A stretch of 64,000 nt of DNA from an uncultured Prevotellaceae bacterium (GTDB lineage: Bacteria; Bacteroidota; Bacteroidia; Bacteroidales; Bacteroidaceae), in contig ONDA01000008.1 in assembly GCA_900316475.1 (NCBI GenBank), forward strand, positions 62,001 through 126,000. Reading direction: 5' to 3'. Position numbers and translations under genes: made by a program. A model generated the notes under the pieces. It ran no database searches. It was not told the DNA's origin and was given only the letters and a program-made list of their open reading frames with translations. Of the stretch, positions 43,176 through 50,615 are shown piece after piece. Position 1 is the first letter of the stretch. Each line of letters opens with the position of its first letter.

Positions 43176-43808
43176 TTACATTTTGGGTAATGGACCTCGA
43201 TGAGGTGCCGAGTTTGGGTCTAATTTGTATAATAACGACTCAGGGAATAAAAGAGGCATAGCCCGGTCCTTTATCTTAAAATTCCATGTGTCACCTCTAC
43301 CACTTGGCCTACAAAGCAAAAGTTCAAGGGTAATAAATTGCTGCATAATCAGATTATCGAATTCTGCAACATTCGGATTTCTTGTGTGCTCAATATATGA
43401 GTACTTGAAAAACTCCTTGCCATCAAAGAATTGGTTGTCTACAGATACCCAGAATGTTTCTTTGTGTTTAGTACTCAATCTTTCGTGAAGTGTCATTAAT
43501 TGCCACTCAACAATATGATTCAAGACTTTCTCATCCTTGCTTTCCAACATTTCCAATATTTCACCTTCACTGGGTATATCCAAAACAAGAGATTGAGCAT
43601 TAGGCCTGTTTGCCTGTACTGTTACCTGCAATGTTTTCTTTCCATCGCTAAAGTAACCATATTTTTGTACAATTTCGTCTTTTGTCTTAAATTTACTATT
43701 TTCCCAATCGGGTACTTGTGAATATAAGCCGTTTTTTGCGCTATTCCTTTGGAGTCGTTTACTCTTCAGTTCGATGCCTTTATAATAAGCCATCTTTGAT
43801 TCGTTCAT
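43176..43808 (-). CDS. MvaI/BcnI-like restriction endonuclease, possibly N-terminally truncated
   Basis: The 210-residue protein starts MNESKMAYYKGIELKSKRLQ. The ELK would be the end of the nuclease D-x(n)-E-x-K core of MvaI/BcnI-type enzymes. The following segments YSQVPDWENSKFKTKDEIVQ and KYGYF, plus HKETFWVSVDN, also resemble that family. In MvaI the ELK motif lies about 55 residues from the start, so the first part, with the catalytic Asp, seems missing here. The frame is open upstream of the chosen ATG across the end of the kinase gene. This could be a remnant of a type II restriction system. Confidence in the family is moderate. Confidence 0.55.
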   Translation of the reverse strand: MNESKMAYYKGIELKSKRLQRNSAKNGLYSQVPDWENSKFKTKDEIVQKYGYFSDGKKTLQVTVQANRPNAQSLVLDIPSEGEILEMLESKDEKVLNHIVEWQLMTLHERLSTKHKETFWVSVDNQFFDGKEFFKYSYIEHTRNPNVAEFDNLIMQQFITLELLLCRPSGRGDTWNFKIKDRAMPLLFPESLLYKLDPNSAPHRGPLPKM

Positions 43809-43827
43809 TTTTTTCCTGCTAATGATA

Positions 43828-44616
43828 TCAAAAGAATATGGGGCTTGTAAACTTCACTATGCAGTCAATACATGTCGGTTTGCCTGTTAACTCGTCAATG
43901 AATACGTTTGCCGGATGCATGTCTTCAAGTGTCAAGCGGTCTGAAATATAGTTCACTCCCTGTCCATTCCAATTATCGTGAAACCCCTTGACAGCCACCA
44001 TATCATCAATTTCCTCCTTTGTCGCCAACCGAAGGCAGCGAATATATGGCTGTGTAAGCACGATTCGCATCAGGTTATCGCTATCACGAGTAAAACCGAT
44101 AACTTTCATTGCTGTCTCAGGAAAGAGGTAATTGTGCAAAGCGATGGCTTCCAAAGCCTTATTGGTGGTTGAGTAGATGGATGTACGCTCTTTCGCTACA
44201 GAAGAATCTCCTTCTTTGTAGTACACCTTGGCTTCGGCACCTTGGGCGATCATCGGCCCGAAGTTCTTTTCGATGATGCTTTCTGAGTGTTCAAACCACA
44301 AGCCTTTAGCTCTCGCCCATTCCTCTATTAACCGTTCTTGGGCTTCGTCTATCTGCCAATTGGCTGGGCTGCCTCCTTGGCCGCTTTCAGCATAGCCACC
44401 TGTTGTAATGCTTCTTCGCGCGTAGCCCGCGATGAAGGACGCCCCAATAAGAGACGCGCCTCCCCTGCAGAGTCCTGCATGCTCTGGTAGAGTAAATCCA
44501 TTAAAATTTTTTCTTCCATATCGTATGTCGTTTGTTAAGTTATCAATCATTTGCAGCGTCTCTGCCGAGAAACCGTCCGCTGCGATGGCGGCGTATATTT
44601 CGTTTAATTCATCCAT
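43828..44616 (-). CDS. Polyvalent-protein-type protein kinase domain
   Basis: This 262-residue protein has a kinase-like fold in its second half (about 120-262). It shows a glycine-loop-like GAEAKVYYKEG, the ATP-site Lys in SVAKERTS, a hinge after MRIVLTQPYIR, the catalytic loop TLEDMHPANVFID (D-x-H-P-x-N), and a metal-binding Asp in TCIDCIVKF. This matches best the kinase domain found in phage and conjugative polyvalent proteins. The N-terminal part contains a segment about LPEHAGLCRGGASLIGASFI of unknown role. A toxin or antiphage role is possible but not shown. It lies between an LPD28-like gene and an endonuclease fragment. Confidence 0.65.
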   Translation of the reverse strand: MDELNEIYAAIAADGFSAETLQMIDNLTNDIRYGRKNFNGFTLPEHAGLCRGGASLIGASFIAGYARRSITTGGYAESGQGGSPANWQIDEAQERLIEEWARAKGLWFEHSESIIEKNFGPMIAQGAEAKVYYKEGDSSVAKERTSIYSTTNKALEAIALHNYLFPETAMKVIGFTRDSDNLMRIVLTQPYIRCLRLATKEEIDDMVAVKGFHDNWNGQGVNYISDRLTLEDMHPANVFIDELTGKPTCIDCIVKFTSPIFF

Positions 44617-44634
44617 AACTCTTTGTGTCTTGTT

Positions 44635-44937
44635 CTAATAAGAGTGACCATAACGAATCTTAAAGTAGTTTTTGTTTCCGTTCTCGCTAAAAGGAATCCT
44701 CGCCCGCGTTACGAATGTCCCCGAATGGTCAACGCATACAAATGGTTCTATAAAGGCAATATAGCCCCAATTGTCTTCTGGGTCTTCGCGAAACTCATAC
44801 ATATGATACCCTTTTGGGCACTCATTGTGGTTAAATCTCTGGTCAAGATACCAACCACGAATACAATGCTTTTTACCATCAGCAGTTTCTATTCCGATGT
44901 AGTATTTGTCGAAATCCTTAAAAAACTTGTTCTTCAT
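44635..44937 (-). CDS. LPD28-like small protein
   Basis: From ATG 44937 the product has 100 residues (MKNKFFKDFDKYYIGIETAD at the start). The segment CPKGYHMYEFREDPEDNWGY, then IEPFVCVDHSGTFVTR, resembles the LPD28 domain associated with large polyvalent proteins of phages and conjugative elements. I prefer this start to the one at 44967 because it overlaps the upstream stop by exactly 4 bp. The neighbouring kinase domain is also of the polyvalent type, so the two genes may have come together. No catalytic motif is visible. Confidence 0.55.
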   Translation of the reverse strand: MKNKFFKDFDKYYIGIETADGKKHCIRGWYLDQRFNHNECPKGYHMYEFREDPEDNWGYIAFIEPFVCVDHSGTFVTRARIPFSENGNKNYFKIRYGHSY

Positions 44938-46039
44938 TCTTTGTCTTTTATTACGTTCCAACCCCATTTCTCCATCACACGGAAAATATTGGGGATGTTA
45001 TAGGCTCCCCACTGGTTACAAACAGCGAATCGAACACCGTCTGCTGTCTTCAATAGTTCATCTTCCTTCATCAGATAGCGAGTCTCCAAATCTTTGCGGT
45101 CATGTTCCATTTCATGCAGTTCGTCAAGGCTTCTGACTACGCCGTATGAACCTTGCATCTCATCGGGGAATATCTGCTCCAACTGGCGATAGGTCAGTTT
45201 GGGATGAAGTTCTAAATAGCGGATGATAATCTCACGAACTATTCTGTTCTTGCCAAAATAGTTCGTGCCACCATCAATGGAATACTTCGTATTGTCACGT
45301 CCGTTGCTGCCCCTATTTCATTCTCAATATCCGCATTATCATCCTCGTCTCCCTTCTGTTCTAATGGTTGGGCAATGAATTTGTAGCGATTCAGCAATTT
45401 TGTCACAAGTCCACTATCGTATCGCTTCGTTCCAACAAGATAATGCTCTACCATTTCCTTTAGGATGGCATCGCCGCCATCTTCTGAAAGTTTTCCTGTA
45501 ATATCACGCAATCCCATAGAGGTATGAATCTCGTTCATTCGTTCTTTGCAGAATATGTCAAGCCTTTCTTCGTTGAATGAGCCTCGTGCAAAAAAATCTA
45601 CGAACCGCCAGCCCTCATCGGCCTCAGAGTCGATGTTCAGGCTCCACACCTCAGTAGGCTCATTGGTAGAATCATCATAGAACAATGCAATTCTGTCGCC
45701 AATGTAGAGACCGAATGGCACACGCCTTTGCCGCATATATGACACTAACTGCAAAATCTGATCTTCGTTCAGCTTGTTCCTTGGCCTTTTTACCTCAATT
45801 ACAAGCACAGACCGCTCATTGATTTTCAAGGTAATGTCCGGCTCAAGTTTGTTGTGCGAGCCAATCTTGATACGTTCTTTGGGGCAGATTTCTCCCTTCG
45901 GCTTGCTCCAGTTAAGCACCCTCAATCCCTGCTCAATCAAGTCTTGATAGGGGTCTTCAAGAATGTCAGCCTTAGCTGCCTCAATTAAGTCATAGCAGAA
46001 CTCACGCCATCTATTCTGATTTTTTTCGTGACTCGTCAT
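44934..46039 (-). pseudogene. HsdR-N-like nuclease with C-terminal domain, broken by a frameshift
   Basis: The first 266 codons (46039-45239) hold a type I restriction HsdR N-terminal-like nuclease domain: EPDITLKINERSVLVIEVKR carries the PD-(D/E)xK residues, followed by LNEDQILQLVSYMRQ. Near 45284-45289 the frame ends in unrelated sequence (SIPLMVARTILARTE). The +2 frame continues smoothly: YSIDGGTNYFGKNRIVREII, LELHPKLTYRQLEQIFPDEM, and on to WGWNVIKDKE at 44934. A single missing base after CGA would restore one protein of about 370 residues. The second part looks like a winged-helix-type end. It starts just after the truncated methyltransferase. Confidence 0.72.
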
Positions 46040-46042
46040 AAG

Positions 46043-46243
46043 TTATGCTGCTTTTAGAACATTATATCTTACCCTGTGTGTCAGCTCGCAATTGTCATTG
46101 ATGTCGCTTGCCAACACAAAGTCGTAATAATTATGATCAGTATATGCTTGCATGAAACCCTCGCTGATGCCACCAGCACCAGCAAAGAGATCTACAAAAG
46201 TCACGGGCTTGCGCCCTTCTGTGAAATTATCTAATTGTGCCAT
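46043..46243 (-). pseudogene. DNA cytosine-5 methyltransferase, N-terminal fragment
   Basis: The 66-codon frame carries VTFVDLFAGAGGISEGFMQA, the SAM-binding motif I of C5 methyltransferases, then FVLASDINDNCELTHRVRYN. It ends at TAA right after. Catalytic motif IV (PCQ) and everything later are missing, so it cannot methylate DNA. The start and its promoter (46270-46277) look intact, so the 3' part was lost by deletion; the HsdR-N-like gene begins 4 bp after the stop. With the endonuclease-like genes downstream, this points to a former restriction-modification system. Confidence 0.85.
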
Positions 46244-46269
46244 TACAATCCTTAATTCTCTTTAGCTTG

Positions 46270-46310
46270 CAAAGATATGAATAATTCTTGAGATAAAAGT
46301 CGTTTATCTC
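46270..46310 (-). promoter_or_regulatory. Promoter and inverted repeat before the methyltransferase fragment
   Basis: TATCTTTG (46277-46270, minus strand) is a perfect -7 box. Upstream, over the expected -33 area, lies a perfect inverted repeat GAGATAAA (46290-46297) and TTTATCTC (46303-46310). Restriction-modification genes are often controlled through such operators, so this may be one. Confidence 0.55.
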
Positions 46311-46746
46311 AGAATTTACACATTATTTAATGAATGGCACACCAAAACACGACAAATACCTTCCATACCCAGTAAGTTGAACTAGCGGAACTCCGGGTCG
46401 TTCCATGAGTGATTTTTGAATTCAGAGTTATATTCCTACCCAATATTGATCGGGCAGTCTGAATGCCTATATTCAACTCTTTCAGGATTTACTCAATCTT
46501 CCAACCATATTCTCATTTTTTATCGGATATAAGGCTAAATAAATCTCTCTACGACATTTCTTAACAATTTACGGATAGTATCTGTCATAGCGCTTGTTTT
46601 AGATTATGTGCTGCAAAGTTACCGCTCGAGCTCTGCTCGCTTGCCATAGCAAGAACTTTTTCTGAAACCGCCAAAGGAAATAAAACAAATTTCGCGCTTG
46701 CGGTGGAAGAGACATGGTAACAATGAACGGTTTCCCAGTGCCTTTT
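46311..46746. other. Gene-poor stretch beyond the island
   Basis: No gene of useful length is found. On the minus strand a TAACTTTG box (46621-46614) precedes a 16-codon frame (MTDTIRKLLRNVVERFI) that soon meets a stop, and fragments of longer frames follow. This may be a decayed gene, but I cannot name it. The A+T content is high. Confidence 0.4.
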
Positions 46747-46846
46747 ACTATGAATGTTACATTAAGGAGCGTTCGTCAAAAATGCCGCTTTACGGGATAA
46801 ACACTGGGGAAGCTGCGATTGTTACACGTTACATGTTACATTAAGC
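46747..46846. repeat. Smalltalk-unit repeat, copy 3 (remnant)
   Basis: The stretch starts with ACTATGAATGTTACATTAAG, which is the end of a smalltalk gene and its trailer. It continues as an 81-bp unit (46766-46846) that recurs at 47134-47214 with five differences. The unit contains a degenerate form of the AATCGCCGC hairpin and ends with TTACATGTTACATTAAGC. The peptide gene itself is gone. Confidence 0.75.
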
Positions 46847-46892
46847 GTTTTTTATTTCGCAGTTTTCAAAAGGGAGAAAAAAAGGTGGCTTG

Positions 46893-46944
46893 ATATTTTA
46901 TATTATATATATAATATATATATTATATATATAATATAAAATAT
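46893..46944. repeat. 52-bp perfect A+T palindrome
   Basis: The 52 bases from 46893 (ATATTTTATATTATATATAT and on) to 46944 read the same on both strands, with no G or C and no unpaired loop. The sequence could form a cruciform in supercoiled DNA or a long RNA hairpin. It lies between repeat copies 3 and 4. Confidence 0.95.
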
Positions 46945-47020
46945 TAATATATGAATTTTTATAAAAAATTCCTTCTCTTCTCCTTCTCCGCGTCTTCTCC
47001 ATTTTTGCAGTTGAAATTGC

Positions 47021-47214
47021 GCTTAATGTAACATGTAACATGTAACAATCGACGTAAATCCAGTGTTTGTCCCGTTAAGCGACGATTTCAGAGCGTAGGG
47101 CTTAATGTAACATTCATAGTGTTACGGGGCCGGGGAGCGTTCGTCAAAAATGCCGCTTTCCGCAGTAAACACTGGGGAAGCGGCGATTGTTACACGTTAC
47201 ATGTTACATTAAGC
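47021..47214. repeat. Smalltalk-unit repeats, copies 4 (inverted) and 5
   Basis: Copy 4 (about 47021-47132) is inverted relative to copy 3: GCTTAATGTAACATGTAACA, a weakened hairpin, then TTCATAGTGTTACGGGGCCG, which matches the last codons of the peptide gene. Copy 5 (47134-47214) is the 81-bp partner of 46766-46846, starting GGAGCGTTCGTC. Together with copy 3 they frame the A+T palindrome. Confidence 0.75.
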
Positions 47215-47291
47215 ATTTTTTAATTTCGCAGTTGAAATTGCGCGGAGCGGCCGCTGGGAAAACTCTTGCAATGTGAAATTTTTTCGTCCTA

Positions 47292-47340
47292 ACGCGAGAT
47301 TTTTTTCTCGAAACGCGAGATTTTTTTCTCGAAACGCGAG
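47292..47340. repeat. 21-bp tandem repeat before cobQ
   Basis: ACGCGAGATTTTTTTCTCGA repeats at 47292 and 47313, with a partial third copy from 47334, exactly 21 bp apart. Each unit is a small hairpin (CGAGA with TCTCG). The period is the same as in the unrelated repeat at 4159-4242. It lies about 50 bp before the cobQ promoter. Confidence 0.8.
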
Positions 47341-47389
47341 AAAGAGTTTAATAAATTCCTCCGTCTCGGTATAAAAAAGATTAAAATCT

Positions 47390-47420
47390 TTTGTTCTGCT
47401 CTCGACTTTTCGTAATTTTG
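47390..47420 (+). promoter_or_regulatory. Consensus promoter of cobQ-cbiB
   Basis: TTTG (47390-47393), a 19-nt spacer and TAATTTTG (47413-47420) match the consensus. The start codon is at 47447, so the leader is only about 20 nt, too short for a cobalamin riboswitch. Confidence 0.85.
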
Positions 47421-47446
47421 CATCTTGTAAGGAAAAAACGGCAAAA

Positions 47447-48919
47447 ATGAAGAGACTTCACCCTGTCATGCTGGCTGGAACGGGCAGCGACGTTGGTAAG
47501 AGCGTCGTGGCAGCGGCACTATGCCGCATTTTCCGTCAGGATGGTTATCGTCCGGCCCCTTTCAAGGCGCAGAACATGGCACTTAACTCCTACGCCACAC
47601 CCGAAGGGCTGGAGATTGGCCGGGCTCAGGCCGTTCAGGCTGAGGCTGCCGGTGTGCCTTGTCATACGGACATGAACCCGCTGCTGCTGAAACCTCAGTC
47701 GGACCATACCTCGCAGGTGGTGCTGAACGGTAGACCTATTGGCAGCAAGAGTGCCTACGACTACTGGCGGCGTGGCGCGGGCGATATTGATTTCAGGAAA
47801 GAAGTGTGCGCTGCCTTCGACCGGCTGGCGGCCCGTTATAACCCTGTCGTTATGGAGGGCGCTGGCAGTATCTCAGAATTAAACTTGAAGGAAACGGATC
47901 TTGTAAACCTTCCTATGGCACGCCATGCCGGAGCTGATGTCATTCTCGTTGGCGACATCGACCGAGGCGGCGTCTTTGCCTCCGTCTATGGCAGTATAGC
48001 CCTGCAGACGCCTGAAGACCGTCGGCTTATAAAGGGCATCATTATCAATAAGTTCCGTGGCGACCTTCGTCTTTTTGATGAAGGGCGGCAAATGCTGGAA
48101 GACATCTGCCGTGTGCCCGTCTTAGGGGTCATTCCCTATTTCAAGGACATCCATATTGAGGAAGAAGACTCCGTGTCGTTAGCGCAGAAGTCGGCAGAGG
48201 CTGAGCGTGGCAAGCTGAATGTGGCCGTCGTACTGTTGCAGCACCTGTCGAACTTTACCGATTTCGATGCTTTAGAGCACGACCCTCGTGTACATCTTTT
48301 CTATACCACGAATGTCGATGACCTGCTGAAGGCTGACGTCATCATCCTGCCCGGCACGAAGTCAACCTTGCACGACCTTTACGAACTGCGTCGCAACGGC
48401 TGTGCGCAAGCGATTGTCCGTGCCCATCGTGAGGGCGCTACAGTACTTGGCATCTGTGGCGGCTATCAGCTGATGGGAGTCGAGGTGTGCGATCCCGGCC
48501 ATGTTGAGGGCGACGTTGAGCGGCTGCCCGGTCTGGGTCTGCTGCCCGTGACCACTACCATGAGTGGTGAGAAACTGACGCGGCAGGTGACGACCCAGTA
48601 CGGTCCAGGCTATGAAATACACATGGGCGAGACCCAGCCCTTTGGCCAGACCGCCCCGTCGCCGTTATTGCATTTAGCCGATGGCCGCGACGACGGCTAT
48701 CTGGCAGACAGGCGGTGCATGGGTACCTATGTGCATGGCATCCTGGATAATGCCGCCTTTGTCGACTTCCTGCTTGAACCTTTTGCGGAAAAGTTGGCCG
48801 AACGCAGCCAGCCGTTCGACTATGTGGCCTACAAAGAGAGACAATACGACCTGCTGGCCGACCACGTGCGTCGCCATTTGGATATGCAACGGCTTTACCA
48901 AATCCTGACCGATGAATAA
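47447..48919 (+). CDS. cobQ: Cobyric acid synthase
   Basis: The 490-residue enzyme amidates adenosylcobyrinic a,c-diamide to cobyric acid, using glutamine and ATP. The N-terminal dethiobiotin-synthetase-like domain has MLAGTGSDVGKSVVAAALCR and FKAQNMALNSYATPEG. The C-terminal glutaminase has the catalytic Cys in TVLGICGGYQLMG and the His in MGTYVHGILDNAAF. Length is normal. It overlaps cbiB by 8 bp and is driven by a consensus promoter. The early corrin-ring genes are not in this window. Confidence 0.96.
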   Translation: MKRLHPVMLAGTGSDVGKSVVAAALCRIFRQDGYRPAPFKAQNMALNSYATPEGLEIGRAQAVQAEAAGVPCHTDMNPLLLKPQSDHTSQVVLNGRPIGSKSAYDYWRRGAGDIDFRKEVCAAFDRLAARYNPVVMEGAGSISELNLKETDLVNLPMARHAGADVILVGDIDRGGVFASVYGSIALQTPEDRRLIKGIIINKFRGDLRLFDEGRQMLEDICRVPVLGVIPYFKDIHIEEEDSVSLAQKSAEAERGKLNVAVVLLQHLSNFTDFDALEHDPRVHLFYTTNVDDLLKADVIILPGTKSTLHDLYELRRNGCAQAIVRAHREGATVLGICGGYQLMGVEVCDPGHVEGDVERLPGLGLLPVTTTMSGEKLTRQVTTQYGPGYEIHMGETQPFGQTAPSPLLHLADGRDDGYLADRRCMGTYVHGILDNAAFVDFLLEPFAEKLAERSQPFDYVAYKERQYDLLADHVRRHLDMQRLYQILTDE

Positions 48920-49829
48920 TGCCATAGCCCTGCTCATAGGCTGGGTGCTCGACCTGTTCGCAGGCGATCCTGCCCGTCTGCCTCATCCCGTGGTGTGGTT
49001 CGGCAAGGCGATTGCTGCCTGCGAACACAGGCTGAACAAAGGCCGCCGCCGTATGCTGAAAGGTGCGTTGACGAGCGTGACGCTGGTGCTTACGACCTTT
49101 GCCGCCACCTATTTTCTACGCCAACAGCTATGCCTGGTGAGCGACCTGTTATGTATGGTCGTTGACGCCATTCTCATCTTCTATTGCCTTGCCGGTACGA
49201 CGCTCATCCGCGAGGTACGGCAGGTCTTCCTGGCCGTCGACCGTTCGTTGGAAGCTGGAAGAACGCAGGTGGCCCGTATCGTAGGACGCGATACCAGCCA
49301 ACTGTCGGCACAGGAGGTGCGTACGGCAGCGCTTGAGACGCTGGCAGAGAACTTGAGCGACGGCGTCATCGCTCCGCTTTTCTGGCTGGCACTGCTTGGC
49401 GTACCGGGTATGTTGGCTTATAAGATGGTAAACACGCTCGACTCGATGATAGGCTACAAGACGGAGCGTTACCGTGACTACGGCTGTTGGGCGGCACATA
49501 TCGACGACGTAGCCAACTACATACCTGCCCGCCTGACGGCATTTCTGATGGTGATAGCTACGGGGCGCCTTTCGTTATGGCGTTTCGTGTGGCGGAATGG
49601 TCGCCGCCATGCCTCGCCCAACAGTGGCTATCCTGAGGCCGCCTTGGCAGGTATTCTTGACTGCCGTTTTGGCGGACCACATTACTATTTTGGCCAGTTG
49701 TTTGACAAGCCTTATATCGGTGAGAACGACCGTCAGTTGACCACTGCCGATATGAAAACAGCCGTACGGGTGAACCGTGCGGCTGAGGTCTTAGCGGTGG
49801 CGTTGACAGCGCTCAGATTCTTACTCTGA
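48912..49829 (+). CDS. cbiB: Adenosylcobinamide-phosphate synthase (CbiB/CobD)
   Basis: The 305-residue inner-membrane protein attaches the aminopropanol phosphate arm to cobyric acid. Family segments are GWVLDLFAGDPARLPHPVVW at the N-terminus, ETLAENLSDGVIAPLFWLAL, MVNTLDSMIGYKTERYRDYG and SPNSGYPEAALAGIL. Several hydrophobic helices are present. In some genomes the gene is called cobD, a name also used for a different decarboxylase. Its last 9 bp overlap the end of the convergent cobS gene. Confidence 0.94.
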   Translation: MNNAIALLIGWVLDLFAGDPARLPHPVVWFGKAIAACEHRLNKGRRRMLKGALTSVTLVLTTFAATYFLRQQLCLVSDLLCMVVDAILIFYCLAGTTLIREVRQVFLAVDRSLEAGRTQVARIVGRDTSQLSAQEVRTAALETLAENLSDGVIAPLFWLALLGVPGMLAYKMVNTLDSMIGYKTERYRDYGCWAAHIDDVANYIPARLTAFLMVIATGRLSLWRFVWRNGRRHASPNSGYPEAALAGILDCRFGGPHYYFGQLFDKPYIGENDRQLTTADMKTAVRVNRAAEVLAVALTALRFLL

Positions 49830-50615
49830 CCATTGTATCAGCAGACTTAGCAGGAACGACAGTTCCACCAGCAGGCAGACGGCACCGCAGCAGTCGCCGG
49901 TGTAACCACGCAGCCGTCTCCATATCATCAGGTAAAGGAAGTACATAACCAGACAGGGGACGACAATCAGCGTTGTCCACTCTATGCGGTCGTACGTCAG
50001 CCAGAGGAATCCCGCCAGTGGCAGTAGCCCCTGGATGGCCAGCAGTATGCCAGCTGTTGTCGTGGGTCGCCGGTAGACGGTGCGGTTCTTGGCTGTGTCG
50101 GCAGTACGGGCGTAAGGCATCATCAGAATGAGCTGCGACGTTGCCATCTTGGCAAACGGATCAGCGGCCAGGATGGCCAGTGGTGCGATGTCGTGAGGCA
50201 GCGACATCAAAGCCGTGAATAGCAGCGTGAAGTAGCCGATGAGGGCTATGACGCCGTAGGTGCCTATGTGTGAGTCCTTCATGATGGTCAGTATGCGCTC
50301 TCGGTCGTTGCCCCCTCCGCCGAAGCCGTCGAAGAAGTCGGCCAGCCCGTCCTCGTGCAGCGCGCCCGTCGTCAGAAGCCGTACGATGATAGCCAGGAGC
50401 AGGGCAATGGGGTAGGGCAGTACCCACGACCCGAAATAGAGCGTGGCAGCCATCATGGCACTTGTGAGCCAGCCCACCAAGGGCCACCATTCCACGACGG
50501 CGGCATACGACGACTGAGGCGGCTGGTGGAGTCGCCAGAAGGGCAGACGGGTGAAGAAGATGAGCGCCGCCCACAGGTTGTCGTACCATTTAAAAGTACT
50601 TAGTGATTTCAGCAT
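49821..50615 (-). CDS. cobS: Adenosylcobinamide-GDP ribazoletransferase (cobalamin synthase)
   Basis: This 264-residue membrane enzyme joins adenosylcobinamide-GDP with alpha-ribazole (phosphate) in the last steps of cobalamin synthesis. The key metal-site motif is TTGALHEDGLADFFDGFGGG. The N-terminus LWAALIFFTRLPFWRL and the later RRLRGYTGDCCGAVCLLVEL are also family hallmarks. It overlaps cobT by 26 bp at its start and cbiB by 9 bp at its end, so the cluster is extremely compact. Confidence 0.95.
   Translation of the reverse strand: MLKSLSTFKWYDNLWAALIFFTRLPFWRLHQPPQSSYAAVVEWWPLVGWLTSAMMAATLYFGSWVLPYPIALLLAIIVRLLTTGALHEDGLADFFDGFGGGGNDRERILTIMKDSHIGTYGVIALIGYFTLLFTALMSLPHDIAPLAILAADPFAKMATSQLILMMPYARTADTAKNRTVYRRPTTTAGILLAIQGLLPLAGFLWLTYDRIEWTTLIVVPCLVMYFLYLMIWRRLRGYTGDCCGAVCLLVELSFLLSLLIQWSE

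Noticed and set aside
39540..46243. Complete prophage
   Set aside because: No integrase, terminase, capsid, tail or lysis gene is found; only an antirepressor-like gene and polyvalent-type small genes.
46893..46944. Origin of replication at the A+T palindrome
   Set aside because: No dnaA, dnaN or DnaA-box cluster is nearby and the flanks are repeat remnants.
3643..47214. CRISPR array, from the recurring AATCGCCGC palindromes
   Set aside because: Copies are tens of kilobases apart or irregularly spaced and inverted, with no unique spacers and no cas genes.
47225..47446. Cobalamin riboswitch before cobQ or cobU
   Set aside because: Consensus promoters place the starts about 20-27 nt before the first genes, and no B12-box-like sequence was seen in these short leaders.
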